DNA of 49,462 nt from Haloarchaeobius salinus (GCF_024464185.1 NZ_JANHAU010000009.1:1-49462), one strand, 5' to 3'. Positions 1 to 8,929 are shown, counted from the stretch's first letter. The notes: a model not told the origin generated them from the letters alone. Program-made: numbers and translations.

Positions 1-446
1 AAGGTGACATAGACGTCCTCGCCGACCTCGTGGCCCGCGTCCTCGAGCCGGTCGCAGACGATGTTCGTCGTCCCGGGGTAGATGGTCGAACGGAACACGA
101 GCAGCGTGTCCTCCTCGATGTGGTCGACGACCTCGTCGACGACTCCCAGGAGCACGTCCATCTGCGGGTTGTGGTGCTCGTCGATGGGCGTCCCGATGAC
201 GATGAAGACGACGTCGCAGTCCGCCGTCACGGCTGCGTCGGTCGTCGTATCGAGCCGTCCAGCGTTGAGGGCCGATTCGAGGAGCGACTCGCCGCCAGGC
301 TCGCTGAACGGCATCTCGCCGTTCTCGACGGTCCGCAGTCGTTCCTCGTCCGTGTCGATGAGTGTGACCGAAAAGCCCGCGTCGGCCAACACGAGGCCCA
401 TGGGGAGCCCTACGTGACCTGCGCCGCCGATGATGCCGATTCTCAT
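1..446 (-). CDS. Nucleotide-sugar dehydrogenase, N-terminal part (runs off the window)
   Basis: Reading the minus strand from the ATG at 444-446 gives a protein that starts MRIGIIGGAGHVGLPMG, a Rossmann NAD-binding motif. Later segments are VFIVIGTPID and FRSTIYPGTT. This is the N-terminal domain of the UDP-glucose / UDP-N-acetylmannosamine 6-dehydrogenase family, which oxidises UDP-sugars to uronic acids for surface glycans. About 148 residues are inside the window; the catalytic cysteine and the C-terminal UDP-binding domain lie to the left of base 1. Substrate cannot be assigned from this part. It is transcribed out of the window, and its promoter must lie in the AT-richer stretch to its right. 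It fits the polysaccharide island that follows. Confidence 0.88.
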   Translation of the reverse strand, partial: MRIGIIGGAGHVGLPMGLVLADAGFSVTLIDTDEERLRTVENGEMPFSEPGGESLLESALNAGRLDTTTDAAVTADCDVVFIVIGTPIDEHHNPQMDVLLGVVDEVVDHIEEDTLLVFRSTIYPGTTNIVCDRLEDAGHEVGEDVYVT

Positions 447-1095
447 AGCGGACGTGTCCCGCGTACGGGTATCAAGCTTTCTTTTGAGTCTATGTCTGGG
501 TTAGGGTCGCCTATAGCGATGTTTAAGAGCAGCTTTTGCCCCTCGAATAGTAAGCTGATCGAGAGTAGTATAAATCCCGGCTGGTAGCTTGTCGAACGAG
601 TCAAGGAAGTAGTTGCAGAGAACCGCTTGGATTTTCCGCTATGACTAGCCGAAGAAATCTAACTACGCTGAACAGGATAATAACGTTACAAAGACGAATT
701 TGATACAAATAATCAGGTCAGTGGCGAGTGATGTTTAGAAGTGCGATGTTAGAGTAAATGAAATCAGCTGGGTTTCTATTTTTTGTATAATCTTGGAACC
801 TTTTATATTCTCCATAAGATGTGGTCGAATTTATAATGAGTCACATCGAGGACTACTGCCACATTTCCAAGCCGAAGTGCCACCCAAAGAACATACCTCA
901 ATTCCAGATGTTCAAACTCCTCTTTTCGACGAGAAAGAAACCGGCATCGAACAAAACAGAGGATAGTTATTGTCGACTATATAATAAAACAGCTGTGATT
1001 GCGAACTCTGAGGGCCCCTGGGACCGTTCTTCCATGTCAACGAGGTTCACCCATAACAGGAATCCAGATATTTTCGTCGCAGTAAAGCACTCTGT
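447..1095. other. AT-rich intergenic stretch, no convincing gene
   Basis: About 650 bases with lower GC than the flanks. An open frame on the plus strand (821-1150) encodes a cysteine- and lysine-rich protein without the acidic composition of haloarchaeal proteins, and it runs into the DUF433 remnant, so it was not called. The promoter of the dehydrogenase should lie at its left end. Confidence 0.5.
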
Positions 1096-1327
1096 TCATA
1101 CTGCAGATGGCTCAAAAGAAGATGATCGGAAGTCCTCGATGTGGTCGTAGTAGTACGCCAACGCCCGGTGGACGTCGCCGAGATCGAGGTCTGGATACAG
1201 CTGTATGATTTCGTCCGGGTCGTTTGCCGCTGTGCTCGTACGCCGAAGCGACGTCCTCCACACGGATACCCGTCCCTTCCATCGTCGGCGCACCGTCGCT
1301 GTGTGCTGGATCCAGGACGATTGCCAT
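1096..1327 (-). pseudogene. DUF433 (antitoxin-like) gene broken by a 1-base frameshift
   Basis: From the ATG at 1325-1327 the first frame reads MAIVLDPAHSDGAPTMEGTG and continues IRVEDVASAYEHSG. The second half of the domain, NDPDEIIQLYPDLDLGDVH then RALAYYYDH, is in the next frame. Both halves match the DUF433 pattern (a GTR-like strand, then EIIxxYPDLxLxDV and an ALAYY helix). The switch falls at an AAA run near 1228-1232, where removing one A restores one continuous frame. DUF433 proteins usually act as antitoxins beside a DUF5615 PIN-like nuclease, but no such partner is visible here. Either the gene is decayed or the extra A is a sequencing error. Confidence 0.6.
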
Positions 1328-1402
1328 ACTACCAGTCGAGCCTTGAAAGTCTTGAATTATCTGGGTCTGTCGACGGGGCGTACTCACCCACAGACGTCGA
1401 CC

Positions 1403-1831
1403 TCAACCGTTCCCAATCCCACTTTCGACGAGTCGACGTGCCCTGACGTACCTGATTCTGCGTTCCACGACGAACCATAAGCTCACGAGCAGCGCGCCGA
1501 GCGTGTTCGCGAGCAGGTCGCCCCAGCCGAAGGTGCGGTAAGACAGGGTCCCCTGCGCGAGTTCGATGAGCACGCCGAAACCGACCGCACCGCCAATGAC
1601 GAGGGCTGCTCTGCGGTACGGCTGGTCTCGTCGTCTGGCTGTCGCGTAGGCGAGCGCGAGTGCGAGGCCGGCGTAGGCGACGAAGTGCAGGTGTTTGTCC
1701 CAGAACGGTGTTGTTCCGGCTGGTTTCGGCGGAACGGTGACGATCGAGAAGTAGACGATGACGAGAAGGACACCGACGACACCGAGCCAGCGAAGCGGTT
1801 TCGGGAGCAGGGGGAAACGAAGTCGTGCCAT
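1403..1831 (-). CDS. VanZ-like family membrane protein
   Basis: A 142-residue integral membrane protein with four hydrophobic segments at about residues 12-32, 46-64, 75-92 and 105-122. The pattern DKHLHFVAYAGLALALA followed by ELAQGTLSYRTFGWGDLLAN is the VanZ-like signature: a conserved H in a DKxxHF motif, then an E..Q....R....D...N motif. The family is named after the teicoplanin-resistance protein VanZ; its haloarchaeal members have no known function. The gene stands alone on the minus strand and ends just before the DUF433 remnant. Confidence 0.78.
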   Translation of the reverse strand: MARLRFPLLPKPLRWLGVVGVLLVIVYFSIVTVPPKPAGTTPFWDKHLHFVAYAGLALALAYATARRRDQPYRRAALVIGGAVGFGVLIELAQGTLSYRTFGWGDLLANTLGALLVSLWFVVERRIRYVRARRLVESGIGNG

Positions 1832-1916
1832 CAGGTTCTCGTCCAGTCCTCCCGACGGTCGGTAAAAGTATGTTGTCGTTCGTCCGTTGCCGGGAACCGA
1901 GTGCTGGTGGCCTGGG

Positions 1917-2312
1917 CTACTGCGAGGCTGCGATGGACCCGATGACCGGGAGCTCGAACCGCTCGCCCTCGTAGGCCTTGTACAGGAGGAACGCCCAGAC
2001 GAGGAACGTCACCAGCCCGACGACCGGGTAGAACAGTCCGAAGAGGAACGAGAACAGGTCACCGACGACCGGGAGGAACGACAGGAACAGCGTGACGAAC
2101 GAGAGAACGACGTAGACCGCGACGACGACGACGTTGAACGCGATGCTCTGGATCGCGTGGAAGCGGACGAACTCGTTGTCCCCGTCGATGAGGAGCATCG
2201 CAACGCCTGTGATGAAACCGAACAGGTACGCGACCGCTCCCGCCACGTTCGGTTCGAGCCCCGATTCCGTCGTGGTGGTCGACTTCGTGGTCGTTCCTTC
2301 GTCCATCGCCAC
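1917..2312 (-). CDS. DUF4870 domain membrane protein
   Basis: 131 residues. The N-terminus is a short Thr/Ser-rich polar tail of about 20 residues. Three to four membrane helices follow. The segment NVAGAVAYLFGFITGVAML and the motif FVRFHAIQSIAFNVV (residue about 48 on) are characteristic of DUF4870/Tic20-like small membrane proteins, whose RFHAxQS stretch is the most conserved part. The function is unknown. Start choice lies between two in-frame ATGs two codons apart (2312 or 2306). The gene is separated from the genes on either side and is probably monocistronic. Confidence 0.8.
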   Translation of the reverse strand: MAMDEGTTTKSTTTTESGLEPNVAGAVAYLFGFITGVAMLLIDGDNEFVRFHAIQSIAFNVVVVAVYVVLSFVTLFLSFLPVVGDLFSFLFGLFYPVVGLVTFLVWAFLLYKAYEGERFELPVIGSIAASQ

Positions 2313-2499
2313 AGTCAGTCACCCCCTTCGTGCTGGTGGTCGATTCGGAACGGGTCTGTTGCCGGTCGGTTGGATGCAACCATACACCCCCACTAGGAGG
2401 TGAGACCATGACATTCGGGTCTAGGTGGCTAGCCTGCGGCGGATTTCGCGTGCGGGACTGGTCGCAATCCTCTCGAGAGAAAATTCAATCGGCTACCGG

Positions 2500-2970
2500 T
2501 CAGGTGTCCCGGTTCTCGTCGTCTGCGGGTTCATCCTCGTCGCGGTGCTGTGCTGGTTCCGCATTCTGGTCCGGAGGTTCGGGAGGCGCTAACGCGCTCG
2601 CAACGAGTCCCCCGATTCGGGTATCAGCTGCCCTGTCGATCCCACGGTCGACAGCGACGAGACCCTGTCTCAGTCGCGACCCCTGCCAGTACGGGTCGAG
2701 ACGGTCGATGACGGCATCGAGCAGCTTGATGAACGGGCCGACGGTGTACGTCTCCCGCAGATCGATGACGATGACGTCGGGCTCCGGCTCCTTCGTCAGC
2801 CACCGATAGAGGAACGAGTTCCGTACCGTCGTCCCGAGTTTCTCAGCCCTGTTCGAGAGTACCGAAGCGACTCGTTCGAGCGTTGCGATCGTCCGTGACC
2901 CATCTACGAGCTGGCGAGCCTTCACGGACACCGAGCCACTGTCCTCCCCATCGACCACGTCCTCACCCAT
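2500..2970 (-). CDS. Haloarchaeal protein of unknown function, partner of DUF4330 gene
   Basis: 156 residues, no recognised family. The middle has an alternating hydrophobic pattern, DVIVIDLRETYTVGPFIKLL, followed by helices containing DAVIDRLDPYWQGSRLRQG. There is no signal peptide or clear membrane helix. The C-terminal 35 residues are acidic and Pro-rich (PPEPPDQNAEP...) and probably disordered. It starts 3 bases after the stop of the DUF4330 gene and so is almost certainly co-transcribed with it, which suggests a shared envelope-related task. That function is inferred from position only. Confidence 0.7.
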   Translation of the reverse strand: MGEDVVDGEDSGSVSVKARQLVDGSRTIATLERVASVLSNRAEKLGTTVRNSFLYRWLTKEPEPDVIVIDLRETYTVGPFIKLLDAVIDRLDPYWQGSRLRQGLVAVDRGIDRAADTRIGGLVASALAPPEPPDQNAEPAQHRDEDEPADDENRDT

Positions 2971-2973
2971 CGT

Positions 2974-4377
2974 TCACACGGACACCACGGTCGCGCGGAT
3001 GATGACTGTTCCGAAATCTAACAAGACAGTCTCGCCCTGTCTGAGCGACGTCCCCTTGAACGTGATTCCGCTCGCCGACTCGCGAACTTGGATGTCGGCG
3101 GTGATGGTCACATCCTTGTTCACCGGGTGGTCCCGCAGGAAGACGTTGCCGTCGTCGCTCGTGAGCACGACCTGTGCCGGTTCGACCTCGACGTTCGAGA
3201 CGTCCACGATCGTCTCACCTGCGACCTGTTCGGTCATGCCCGCCTCGACGCTGTTCGCCACGTCGGGTTCGACGTTCTCCAGTTCGAGCGTCACCTCGCG
3301 CGTGGTCTCGGTGCCGCGCTGTTCGAGCGCGTTCTCGCGGACGACACGGCCCTGGAACTCGTACTCGTCGGTCCGGAACGGGAGCTGTGCTCCTTCACGT
3401 ACGCGCTGGCCGGCAAACTGTGGGGTTTCGCGTGGTTGATACGTCTGGTACGTGACGCCGATGTACGCGAGCCGACGGTCGGACGCCCCGGTTCCGTACG
3501 CATCGATGGTCTGGATGGTCGCGACGGTCTGGTCGTTGACCAGGTACTCGTCGCCTGCTTCGAGTTGTGCGAGTGTGTCGCTGTCGAGTTCGGTCCGAAG
3601 GAGCACGTCAGTTTCTGATACAGGGAGTTCGCTGACCCCTGTCCGGAGGAGCGTGCCCTGCAGGTCGAACTCGCCTGTCGTCAGCTGGACGGTCTGGCCG
3701 ACTCGAAGTGGCGTCACGCCGAATCGGAGCGTATCCCCGTCCTGATGAGCGAGCAGGTTCGCGACGACGACGGCGCGACGCTGGTTCGGGTCGTCGGTTT
3801 CGTAGAGACGGAAACTCTCGATCGAGGCTATCGTCCGGTTGTTCCGGGTGATGGTGTCGTCGGTGTCGATCCGGTCCGCCTCGTCAGCCGTGACCGTTGT
3901 TTCGAGGAGTACGCGCGTGTTCTGGAGATCGAGTTCTGGATTCGATTCATCGACTGCAGTGATGCGCCCAGAGGTGCTGTATGTCGACGTCGTGATGGTG
4001 AGCTCACGACCGACGCGTGGGGGCCCCCCTCTGTAGTTGAGGGTTCCTTCGTCCGTGAGTTGCCCATCGATAGCGACCCGGGCCAGTACTCGCCTGTTGC
4101 TCCCATCGTCTGTCACGTACACGTCCGTGACGGTGAGTTCCTGCTGGTCGTTCGGCGTGACGTTGTCACCTTCTTCGACGAGGTTCGCCACGTACGCTGG
4201 CTGGGTGCCGAGGTCGAGGGTGGCGTAGCGGGTTTCAGTGGACGGTCCAGAAGGTGGGTCCCCACCCTGGATAAGTGCGAATCCAGCCACGACGACTGAG
4301 AGAACGAGCAAAACCACGAGCACATCGACTACGTTGACAGTTCCGAATAAGTTGCCATCGTCATCAATGAGACGCAT
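2974..4377 (-). CDS. DUF4330 family membrane-anchored protein
   Basis: 467 residues from the ATG at 4375-4377. That start is preferred over an upstream in-frame ATG (4467) because a Shine-Dalgarno-like AGAGGTGA lies 5 bases before it and the protein then begins MRLIDDDGNLFGTVNVVDVL, the usual start of DUF4330 proteins. One membrane helix (about residues 14-36) anchors a long extracytoplasmic part. That part is built from three or four similar beta-rich repeats, each ending in a phrase such as RRVLARVAIDGQL, RRAVVVANLLAHQDG or RRLAYIGVTYQ. The function is unknown. Related genes often sit near polysaccharide export loci, which fits here. Confidence 0.78.
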   Translation of the reverse strand: MRLIDDDGNLFGTVNVVDVLVVLLVLSVVVAGFALIQGGDPPSGPSTETRYATLDLGTQPAYVANLVEEGDNVTPNDQQELTVTDVYVTDDGSNRRVLARVAIDGQLTDEGTLNYRGGPPRVGRELTITTSTYSTSGRITAVDESNPELDLQNTRVLLETTVTADEADRIDTDDTITRNNRTIASIESFRLYETDDPNQRRAVVVANLLAHQDGDTLRFGVTPLRVGQTVQLTTGEFDLQGTLLRTGVSELPVSETDVLLRTELDSDTLAQLEAGDEYLVNDQTVATIQTIDAYGTGASDRRLAYIGVTYQTYQPRETPQFAGQRVREGAQLPFRTDEYEFQGRVVRENALEQRGTETTREVTLELENVEPDVANSVEAGMTEQVAGETIVDVSNVEVEPAQVVLTSDDGNVFLRDHPVNKDVTITADIQVRESASGITFKGTSLRQGETVLLDFGTVIIRATVVSV

Positions 4378-4930
4378 AGATTTCACCTCTGTTATCCATG
4401 TCACCAAACGATGTTCGACAATGGGACAAAACCATTCCGGAATATCGTCTCCTACATTCCAGGGCAAACCGTATATGTATAACAGTATTTGAGTGTGATA
4501 ACTCAGGAGGGGGCCAACCGACGCAGGCCCAACTAGTGACTTCAGAGCGATTTTTTATTTATTTCGTATCAGCGAACGCAGCTCCCTCAGTAGATTAGGA
4601 AGGAACCATCCTGAATCGACCCAGCAGGAGTCGCCCAGTCACAGATACAATAGTGCAGAATTTAGTCGTCTTCGGACCGATTTTCGCTCAGTCGCTCCCA
4701 GATCTCCGTACAGCCAGCACCGTCTTCGAGGTCATCAAGATGATCCCACTCTCGTTCGTCTTGCTCTGGGTTACTCATTTACTGAGTAACCCAAAGCAGA
4801 CAACGTATTTATACATTTTGGAAGGTCGAGAACGGTCGCACAGACCCAAACAGCTGGGACCCCGAACACTGGAGTCCACAATCGTTCAACAGACGGGTTA
4901 CTTAATCGAGCCGGCCTCTAATCGCCAGGT
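4378..4930. other. Intergenic region holding the TrmB-family promoter
   Basis: 550 bases between divergent genes. The left part should hold the DUF4330 promoter. The right part holds a palindromic operator (4768-4792) and a TATA-like TTTATACAT at 4808-4816, upstream of the regulator start at 4931. An open frame at 4653-4934 on the plus strand crosses these sites, has no family resemblance and was not called. Confidence 0.5.
4768..4792. promoter_or_regulatory. Palindromic operator of TrmB type, upstream of its regulator gene
   Basis: Perfect inverted repeat GGGTTACTCA - TTTAC - TGAGTAACCC with 10-base arms. It contains TACT-N8-GAGTA, close to the TACT-N7/8-GAGTA motif reported for TrmB of Halobacterium. 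It lies about 30 bases upstream of the TATA-like TTTATACAT at 4808-4816, a place where a bound regulator would be expected to activate. The same arms recur at 8930-8952. Confidence 0.7.
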
Positions 4931-5785
4931 ATGAGTACAGACAGCAATCCGGACGAACTCCTCGACAAACTCGAACTCACAGAGTACGAACGTACCGCAC
5001 TCAGACATCTCATCGAGCTTGGTCGAAGCTCTGCACCGGATATCTCAGAAGCGACGGGGATTCCAAAGGCTCGAATCTACGGCGTGCTCGAAGCGCTCGC
5101 TGATGCAGGATATGTTAAAATCATACCCGGACGGCCAAAGGAGTACGAGTCGAAATCACCCGGTCAGATCCTCGACAGGGCCATCGAGAACCAGAGACAG
5201 GAATTCGATACGTATCGACAGTCAATCGAGTCGATTCGGCCGGAGTTTCTTCAGACGTTCGAAGAGCTTGCTGCCGACGCAGATGACGAGCGCTCACCGA
5301 CTGAAGAGTTATTTCACGTCGTCAGCGTTGGCACGCCCAGTGAACGCGAGACACGCGCTCTCTACAACGACGCCGAGGAGCAGGTCTGTGTCATCACGAA
5401 GAGCTTCGAGTACTTCGAAAGCGTGCGACCGAGTATCGAGTCCGCGCTCGACCGCGACATCGCCGTCAGTATCCTCTTCTTATATCCAGAACATCTCGAC
5501 AGTTCGAACCGAGACGTTCAAAAGGAGATATTCGACGAAATTACGGGCTCGTATCCAGCAATCGAGACGCGGTTCAGCAAGGAACGACTTCCCTGGCGTG
5601 GGACGATTGCCGACCCCAGTATGGAGTACGACTCGGGACGAGCGGTTCTCCTCGTCGAAGAAGAGGACATTCCGCTGTACAAACGGCAGGCAGCAGTCAC
5701 CGAGAACGCATCGTTCGTCGCTGGAATGAAGCGGTACTTCGACCTCGTCTGGCAGTACGACACCGTGATCGAGTACCCGGACTGA
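4931..5785 (+). CDS. TrmB-family transcriptional regulator
   Basis: 284 residues. The N-terminus (about 12-78) is a winged helix: LTEYERTALRHLIELG, then the recognition region ISEATGIPKARIYGVLEAL and the wing GRPKEYES. A helical linker, probably a dimerising coiled coil (about 80-118), follows. The C-terminal part (about 130-280) resembles the TrmB/PLD-like effector domain that in characterised members binds sugars or sugar phosphates. The stop is 26 bases from the end of the convergent epimerase operon. An identical-arm palindrome lies in its own promoter region and directly over the start of that operon, so it probably controls both. Ligand unknown; a nucleotide sugar or its precursor is a reasonable guess. 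Confidence 0.85.
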   Translation: MSTDSNPDELLDKLELTEYERTALRHLIELGRSSAPDISEATGIPKARIYGVLEALADAGYVKIIPGRPKEYESKSPGQILDRAIENQRQEFDTYRQSIESIRPEFLQTFEELAADADDERSPTEELFHVVSVGTPSERETRALYNDAEEQVCVITKSFEYFESVRPSIESALDRDIAVSILFLYPEHLDSSNRDVQKEIFDEITGSYPAIETRFSKERLPWRGTIADPSMEYDSGRAVLLVEEEDIPLYKRQAAVTENASFVAGMKRYFDLVWQYDTVIEYPD

Positions 5786-5810
5786 ACTCGTCCCCAGATG
5801 AGAAGTGGTG

Positions 5811-6794
5811 TTACTCCGACTTCTTCCGAATGAGACGGCGAATCGACTCCTCGACACCGTGCCTCGGCTCCCAACCCAGTTCCTCCCGCGTCCGCGAAAT
5901 GTCGACCTCGAAGTCCGAAACCAGGGTCTCGTTCCCGCGGGGGTTCTCGACGAGCGAGACGGCCGTATCGATCCCAGCCTCGGAAGCTGCGATCTCCTGT
6001 ACGAGTTCCGCGAGTGCCATTACGCTCGGGTCCTCGTTCGATGCGAGTTCGTACTTCTCGACGCCAGTCTCACCCGCATCGAGCGCATCGAGGAGTTGCT
6101 CGGTGCTCAGCACGTACGCACGAGCGATGTCGACGACGTGGACGTAGTTCCGTGCCTGGGTCCCTGGTTCATACACGGTGAGTGGTTCCTCGGAGAACGC
6201 ACGGTTCACGAAGAAGTTCAGGACAGTGCCTTTGGAGACCGTCTGCCCATTAATTTCGTGTTCACCGTACAGGTTCGACTTGAGGTACATGTGTGCAGGG
6301 AACGAGTCCTCGGCGAACGTTTCGATTGACCGCTCACTGAGAAGCTTCGTATGGCCGTACCAGTTCATCGGGTCGCGGTCATCTTCGACCGCGATCGGGA
6401 ACGAGTCCGGGTCACCAAGGACTGCCATGCTGAACGGGAAGACAAGCGCGGCACCAGTCTTTCGGCAGAACCAGGCGACGTTGTTCGTCCCAGTGACGTT
6501 CACGTCGTAAGCACGGTCCTTGTTGTTCTCACAGTCGTCGACACCGCTGATCGCCGCAAGGTGGAGGATGACATCCGCACCTTCGAGTGTCGACTCGAGT
6601 TCGTTCCGATTCCGGATGTCGACGTGCTGTACAGTGGTCTCACCGATCTGCCGCACATTGCCAAGGTAGAAGTTATCTAACGCGACCACGTCCCACTCGG
6701 GGTGATGTTCGTGGAGGAGGGCAACGACTCGGCTACCGATGAATCCGGCAGCGCCTGTAACGGCGATAGTGGGAGGATCATTTCGCTCGGTCAT
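5811..6794 (-). CDS. NAD-dependent epimerase/dehydratase (extended SDR), third gene of operon
   Basis: 327 residues. Rossmann motif GAAGFIGS at 14-21, catalytic S122 and the pair Y146/K150 in WYGHTK mark an active extended short-chain dehydrogenase. Such enzymes act on UDP-, dTDP- or GDP-sugars (4-epimerases, 4,6-dehydratases, reductases). The substrate cannot be read from the sequence. The ATG overlaps the stop of the preceding epimerase gene by 4 bases, so translation is probably coupled. The three SDR genes in a row suggest successive changes on one nucleotide sugar. Confidence 0.85.
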   Translation of the reverse strand: MTERNDPPTIAVTGAAGFIGSRVVALLHEHHPEWDVVALDNFYLGNVRQIGETTVQHVDIRNRNELESTLEGADVILHLAAISGVDDCENNKDRAYDVNVTGTNNVAWFCRKTGAALVFPFSMAVLGDPDSFPIAVEDDRDPMNWYGHTKLLSERSIETFAEDSFPAHMYLKSNLYGEHEINGQTVSKGTVLNFFVNRAFSEEPLTVYEPGTQARNYVHVVDIARAYVLSTEQLLDALDAGETGVEKYELASNEDPSVMALAELVQEIAASEAGIDTAVSLVENPRGNETLVSDFEVDISRTREELGWEPRHGVEESIRRLIRKKSE

Positions 6795-7750
6795 ACGTTC
6801 GCACCGAGTTCGTTCTCCTTGAACTGTCTTGCGAGTTCCCGAACCCCGTCGCGGACGGTGTGGTTCGTCTCGAACCCGATTTCTTCGACTCGGTCGAAAT
6901 TTACGTGATACGAGGGGCCCGGGTGCTGGTCTTCGAGGTACGTCACATCCAAGCCCTTGTCGAGTTCATCTCGAACGATTTTCGCGATCTCTGCTATCTG
7001 GAAGTTCTGGTCGTTCGCTCCGACGTTGTAGACGAACTCCGACCAGACGTTCGGCTCCAATGCTGCACTCTGATATGCACGAGCGGCGTCTTCGACGTGG
7101 ATGAACGGTCGCCAGTTCGTTCCGTCGCCGTACACCGTGAGTGGCCGGCCAGTCAATGCGCGGAATACGAAGTGGTTCACGACGAGATTGAAACGCACGC
7201 CCGGTGAGTAGCCGTAGTTCGTGCTCATCCGGAGTGCAGTCCCCGCGTAGCCGTACTCGTCGATTGCATCCTCGAGCGCTGCTTCACCCGCGTACTTGGC
7301 TTCCGCGTACGGGTTCAATGGGTCGGGCTCGGTCATCTCATCGATGTCCGTACTCGCAGCGCGACCGTAGCAGTTACACGACGACGCGAACACGACGTTC
7401 GAGATGTCGAACTTCCCTGCTGCAGTCAGGACGTTCTGCGTCCCGTCCAGATTGACCGCGAACGTCTCATCCCGACGGTCGTGCGTGCTCGCTGCCCCCG
7501 TAATCGCTGCAAGATGGACGACGGTATCGATGTCGTGCATCACGTTTTCGACATCGCCGTACTCACGGATATCGCCACGACGGAATCGGAGATCGTCGCT
7601 CGCTCCCAGACCGGTGCCGAACAGAGCACGGGGGGAACCGGAGTCGAAACTATCCAGAACCGTCACTGAATCCACGCGCTCGTCGGCCAGCAATCGCGGG
7701 ACGAGTACGCTCCCGATGTAGCCACAGCCGCCGGTCACGAGAACCCGCAT
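6791..7750 (-). CDS. NAD-dependent epimerase/dehydratase (extended SDR), second gene of operon
   Basis: 319 residues. Rossmann motif GGCGYIGS at 7-14, the serine pair in FASSCNCYGR (S123/S124) and Y148/K152 in NPYAEAKYAG are the full SDR catalytic set. The sequence is nearest in style to UDP-glucose 4-epimerase / sugar-nucleotide epimerases of archaeal glycosylation loci. Neighbours: 6 bases downstream of the sulfoquinovose-synthase-like gene and overlapping the next gene by 4 bases. Its exact substrate is open. Confidence 0.85.
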   Translation of the reverse strand: MRVLVTGGCGYIGSVLVPRLLADERVDSVTVLDSFDSGSPRALFGTGLGASDDLRFRRGDIREYGDVENVMHDIDTVVHLAAITGAASTHDRRDETFAVNLDGTQNVLTAAGKFDISNVVFASSCNCYGRAASTDIDEMTEPDPLNPYAEAKYAGEAALEDAIDEYGYAGTALRMSTNYGYSPGVRFNLVVNHFVFRALTGRPLTVYGDGTNWRPFIHVEDAARAYQSAALEPNVWSEFVYNVGANDQNFQIAEIAKIVRDELDKGLDVTYLEDQHPGPSYHVNFDRVEEIGFETNHTVRDGVRELARQFKENELGANV

Positions 7751-7756
7751 TCGTGG

Positions 7757-8929
7757 CTATTCCTCGAGAACGCCCGGCAGGAACCGGTCCTCGTGGGCTT
7801 CGATGGTGTCCTCGTATTCGACGAGCGTACCGAGGATATCACGCACTCCGGACTGGAACGTCTGAGCCTGTCCACCGATTACGTTCATGTAACGCTCGTT
7901 CTCGATCTCCATCTCGTGTTCCTCGTCCTCGTCGCGGGGGTTCTCGAAGTGTTCGACTGCCACATCGAGGTCGAACTCCTGGCCGACGCCAGCGATTGTC
8001 TCGGCAATCTCGACGATACTGATTGCGCGCGTAACCTGGTTATAGACGACGAGCCCATCGTCGTCGCGTTCCTCGGGGGCGGTGAGCGCGAGTTCGGCCA
8101 GGCCTTCGACGGCGTCCTCAAGACTGATGAACGGCTTTCGCTGCTCGCCCTTCCCGTACACCGTGACAGGATAGCCGGCGACGGCCTGCGCGCAGAACCG
8201 GTGCCCAACGGTCCCGAAGTAGTAGTCGAAGTCGAAACGGGTCTTCAGACGCTCGTCGTCACGCGTCTCCTCAGTCTCGGTCCCGTACGTGATTGCAGTG
8301 CGAACGTCGCTGATCGGGATATCGAACTGCGAGTGGGCGAGGCGCATGTTCGCCGCATCGTGACTCTTCGTGAGGTGGTACCAGGAACCTGCCATCGCGG
8401 GGAACGGAACGTCATCGCTCTCGCCCTGGTTTTCCATGACTGCACCGCCTTCGGGAATCGGGAACTCCGGCGCGCCGTACACACCGGTGGTGGTGGTCTC
8501 GATGAAGTGCGTGTCGGTGAGGTCATGCTCCTCGAGTCCCCACAGCAGGTTCCGCGTCGCCTGCATGTTGTTGTGCTGGGTGTAGTTCGCCCGTTCACCG
8601 TTGATCTGCGAGTACGGTGCCGAGGGCTGCGCTGCCGCGTGGACGATCGTCTCCGGTTCGTGGACTGCGAGGAGCTCGTCAACGAAGGACTTCTCCGTCA
8701 GGTCACCTTCGACGAAGGAGAGGTTTCGAAGACCGTGTGTCTCTTCAGCGGCTTGGAGTCGCGTCTCAATGCCCGCAACCGGCGTTGCGCTTACGCTCCC
8801 GATTTCGTCGACCCAACGGCGACGTGCGAAGTTATCGACCAGAATCACGCGGTCGTCAGTTCGGTTTGCGATACGGAGCGCAGTCGGCCAGCCGAGGTAG
8901 CCGTCGGCACCAGTAACGAGAATCGACAT
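7757..8929 (-). CDS. UDP-sulfoquinovose synthase-like SDR, first gene of operon
   Basis: 390 residues. Rossmann motif GADGYLGWP (7-15). The catalytic region TTTTGVYGAPEFPIPEGG and SWYHLTKSHDAANM align closely with plant SQD1 (GTMGEYGTPNIDIEEG and SFYHLSKVHDSHNI), giving T147, Y184 and K188 as catalytic residues. Other SQD1-like stretches are FDYYFGTVGHRFCAQAVAG, PVTVYGKGEQRK and VYNQVT. SQD1/Agl3 makes UDP-sulfoquinovose from UDP-glucose and sulfite; in archaea the product feeds N-glycans or glycolipids. The 23-base palindrome 8930-8952 touches the start codon, and an AT-rich TATA-like sequence lies just beyond it, so the gene looks leaderless and repressible. That it really makes the sulfonated sugar is inferred from motif similarity. 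Confidence 0.83.
   Translation of the reverse strand: MSILVTGADGYLGWPTALRIANRTDDRVILVDNFARRRWVDEIGSVSATPVAGIETRLQAAEETHGLRNLSFVEGDLTEKSFVDELLAVHEPETIVHAAAQPSAPYSQINGERANYTQHNNMQATRNLLWGLEEHDLTDTHFIETTTTGVYGAPEFPIPEGGAVMENQGESDDVPFPAMAGSWYHLTKSHDAANMRLAHSQFDIPISDVRTAITYGTETEETRDDERLKTRFDFDYYFGTVGHRFCAQAVAGYPVTVYGKGEQRKPFISLEDAVEGLAELALTAPEERDDDGLVVYNQVTRAISIVEIAETIAGVGQEFDLDVAVEHFENPRDEDEEHEMEIENERYMNVIGGQAQTFQSGVRDILGTLVEYEDTIEAHEDRFLPGVLEE

Noticed and set aside
821-1150. Plus-strand frame of 109 residues
   Set aside because: Basic, Cys- and Ser-rich composition unlike haloarchaeal proteins; overlaps the DUF433 remnant on the other strand; no promoter or family support.
4653-4934. Plus-strand frame of 93 residues before the TrmB-family gene
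   Set aside because: It runs through the operator and the TATA-like box of the regulator, so it is promoter DNA.
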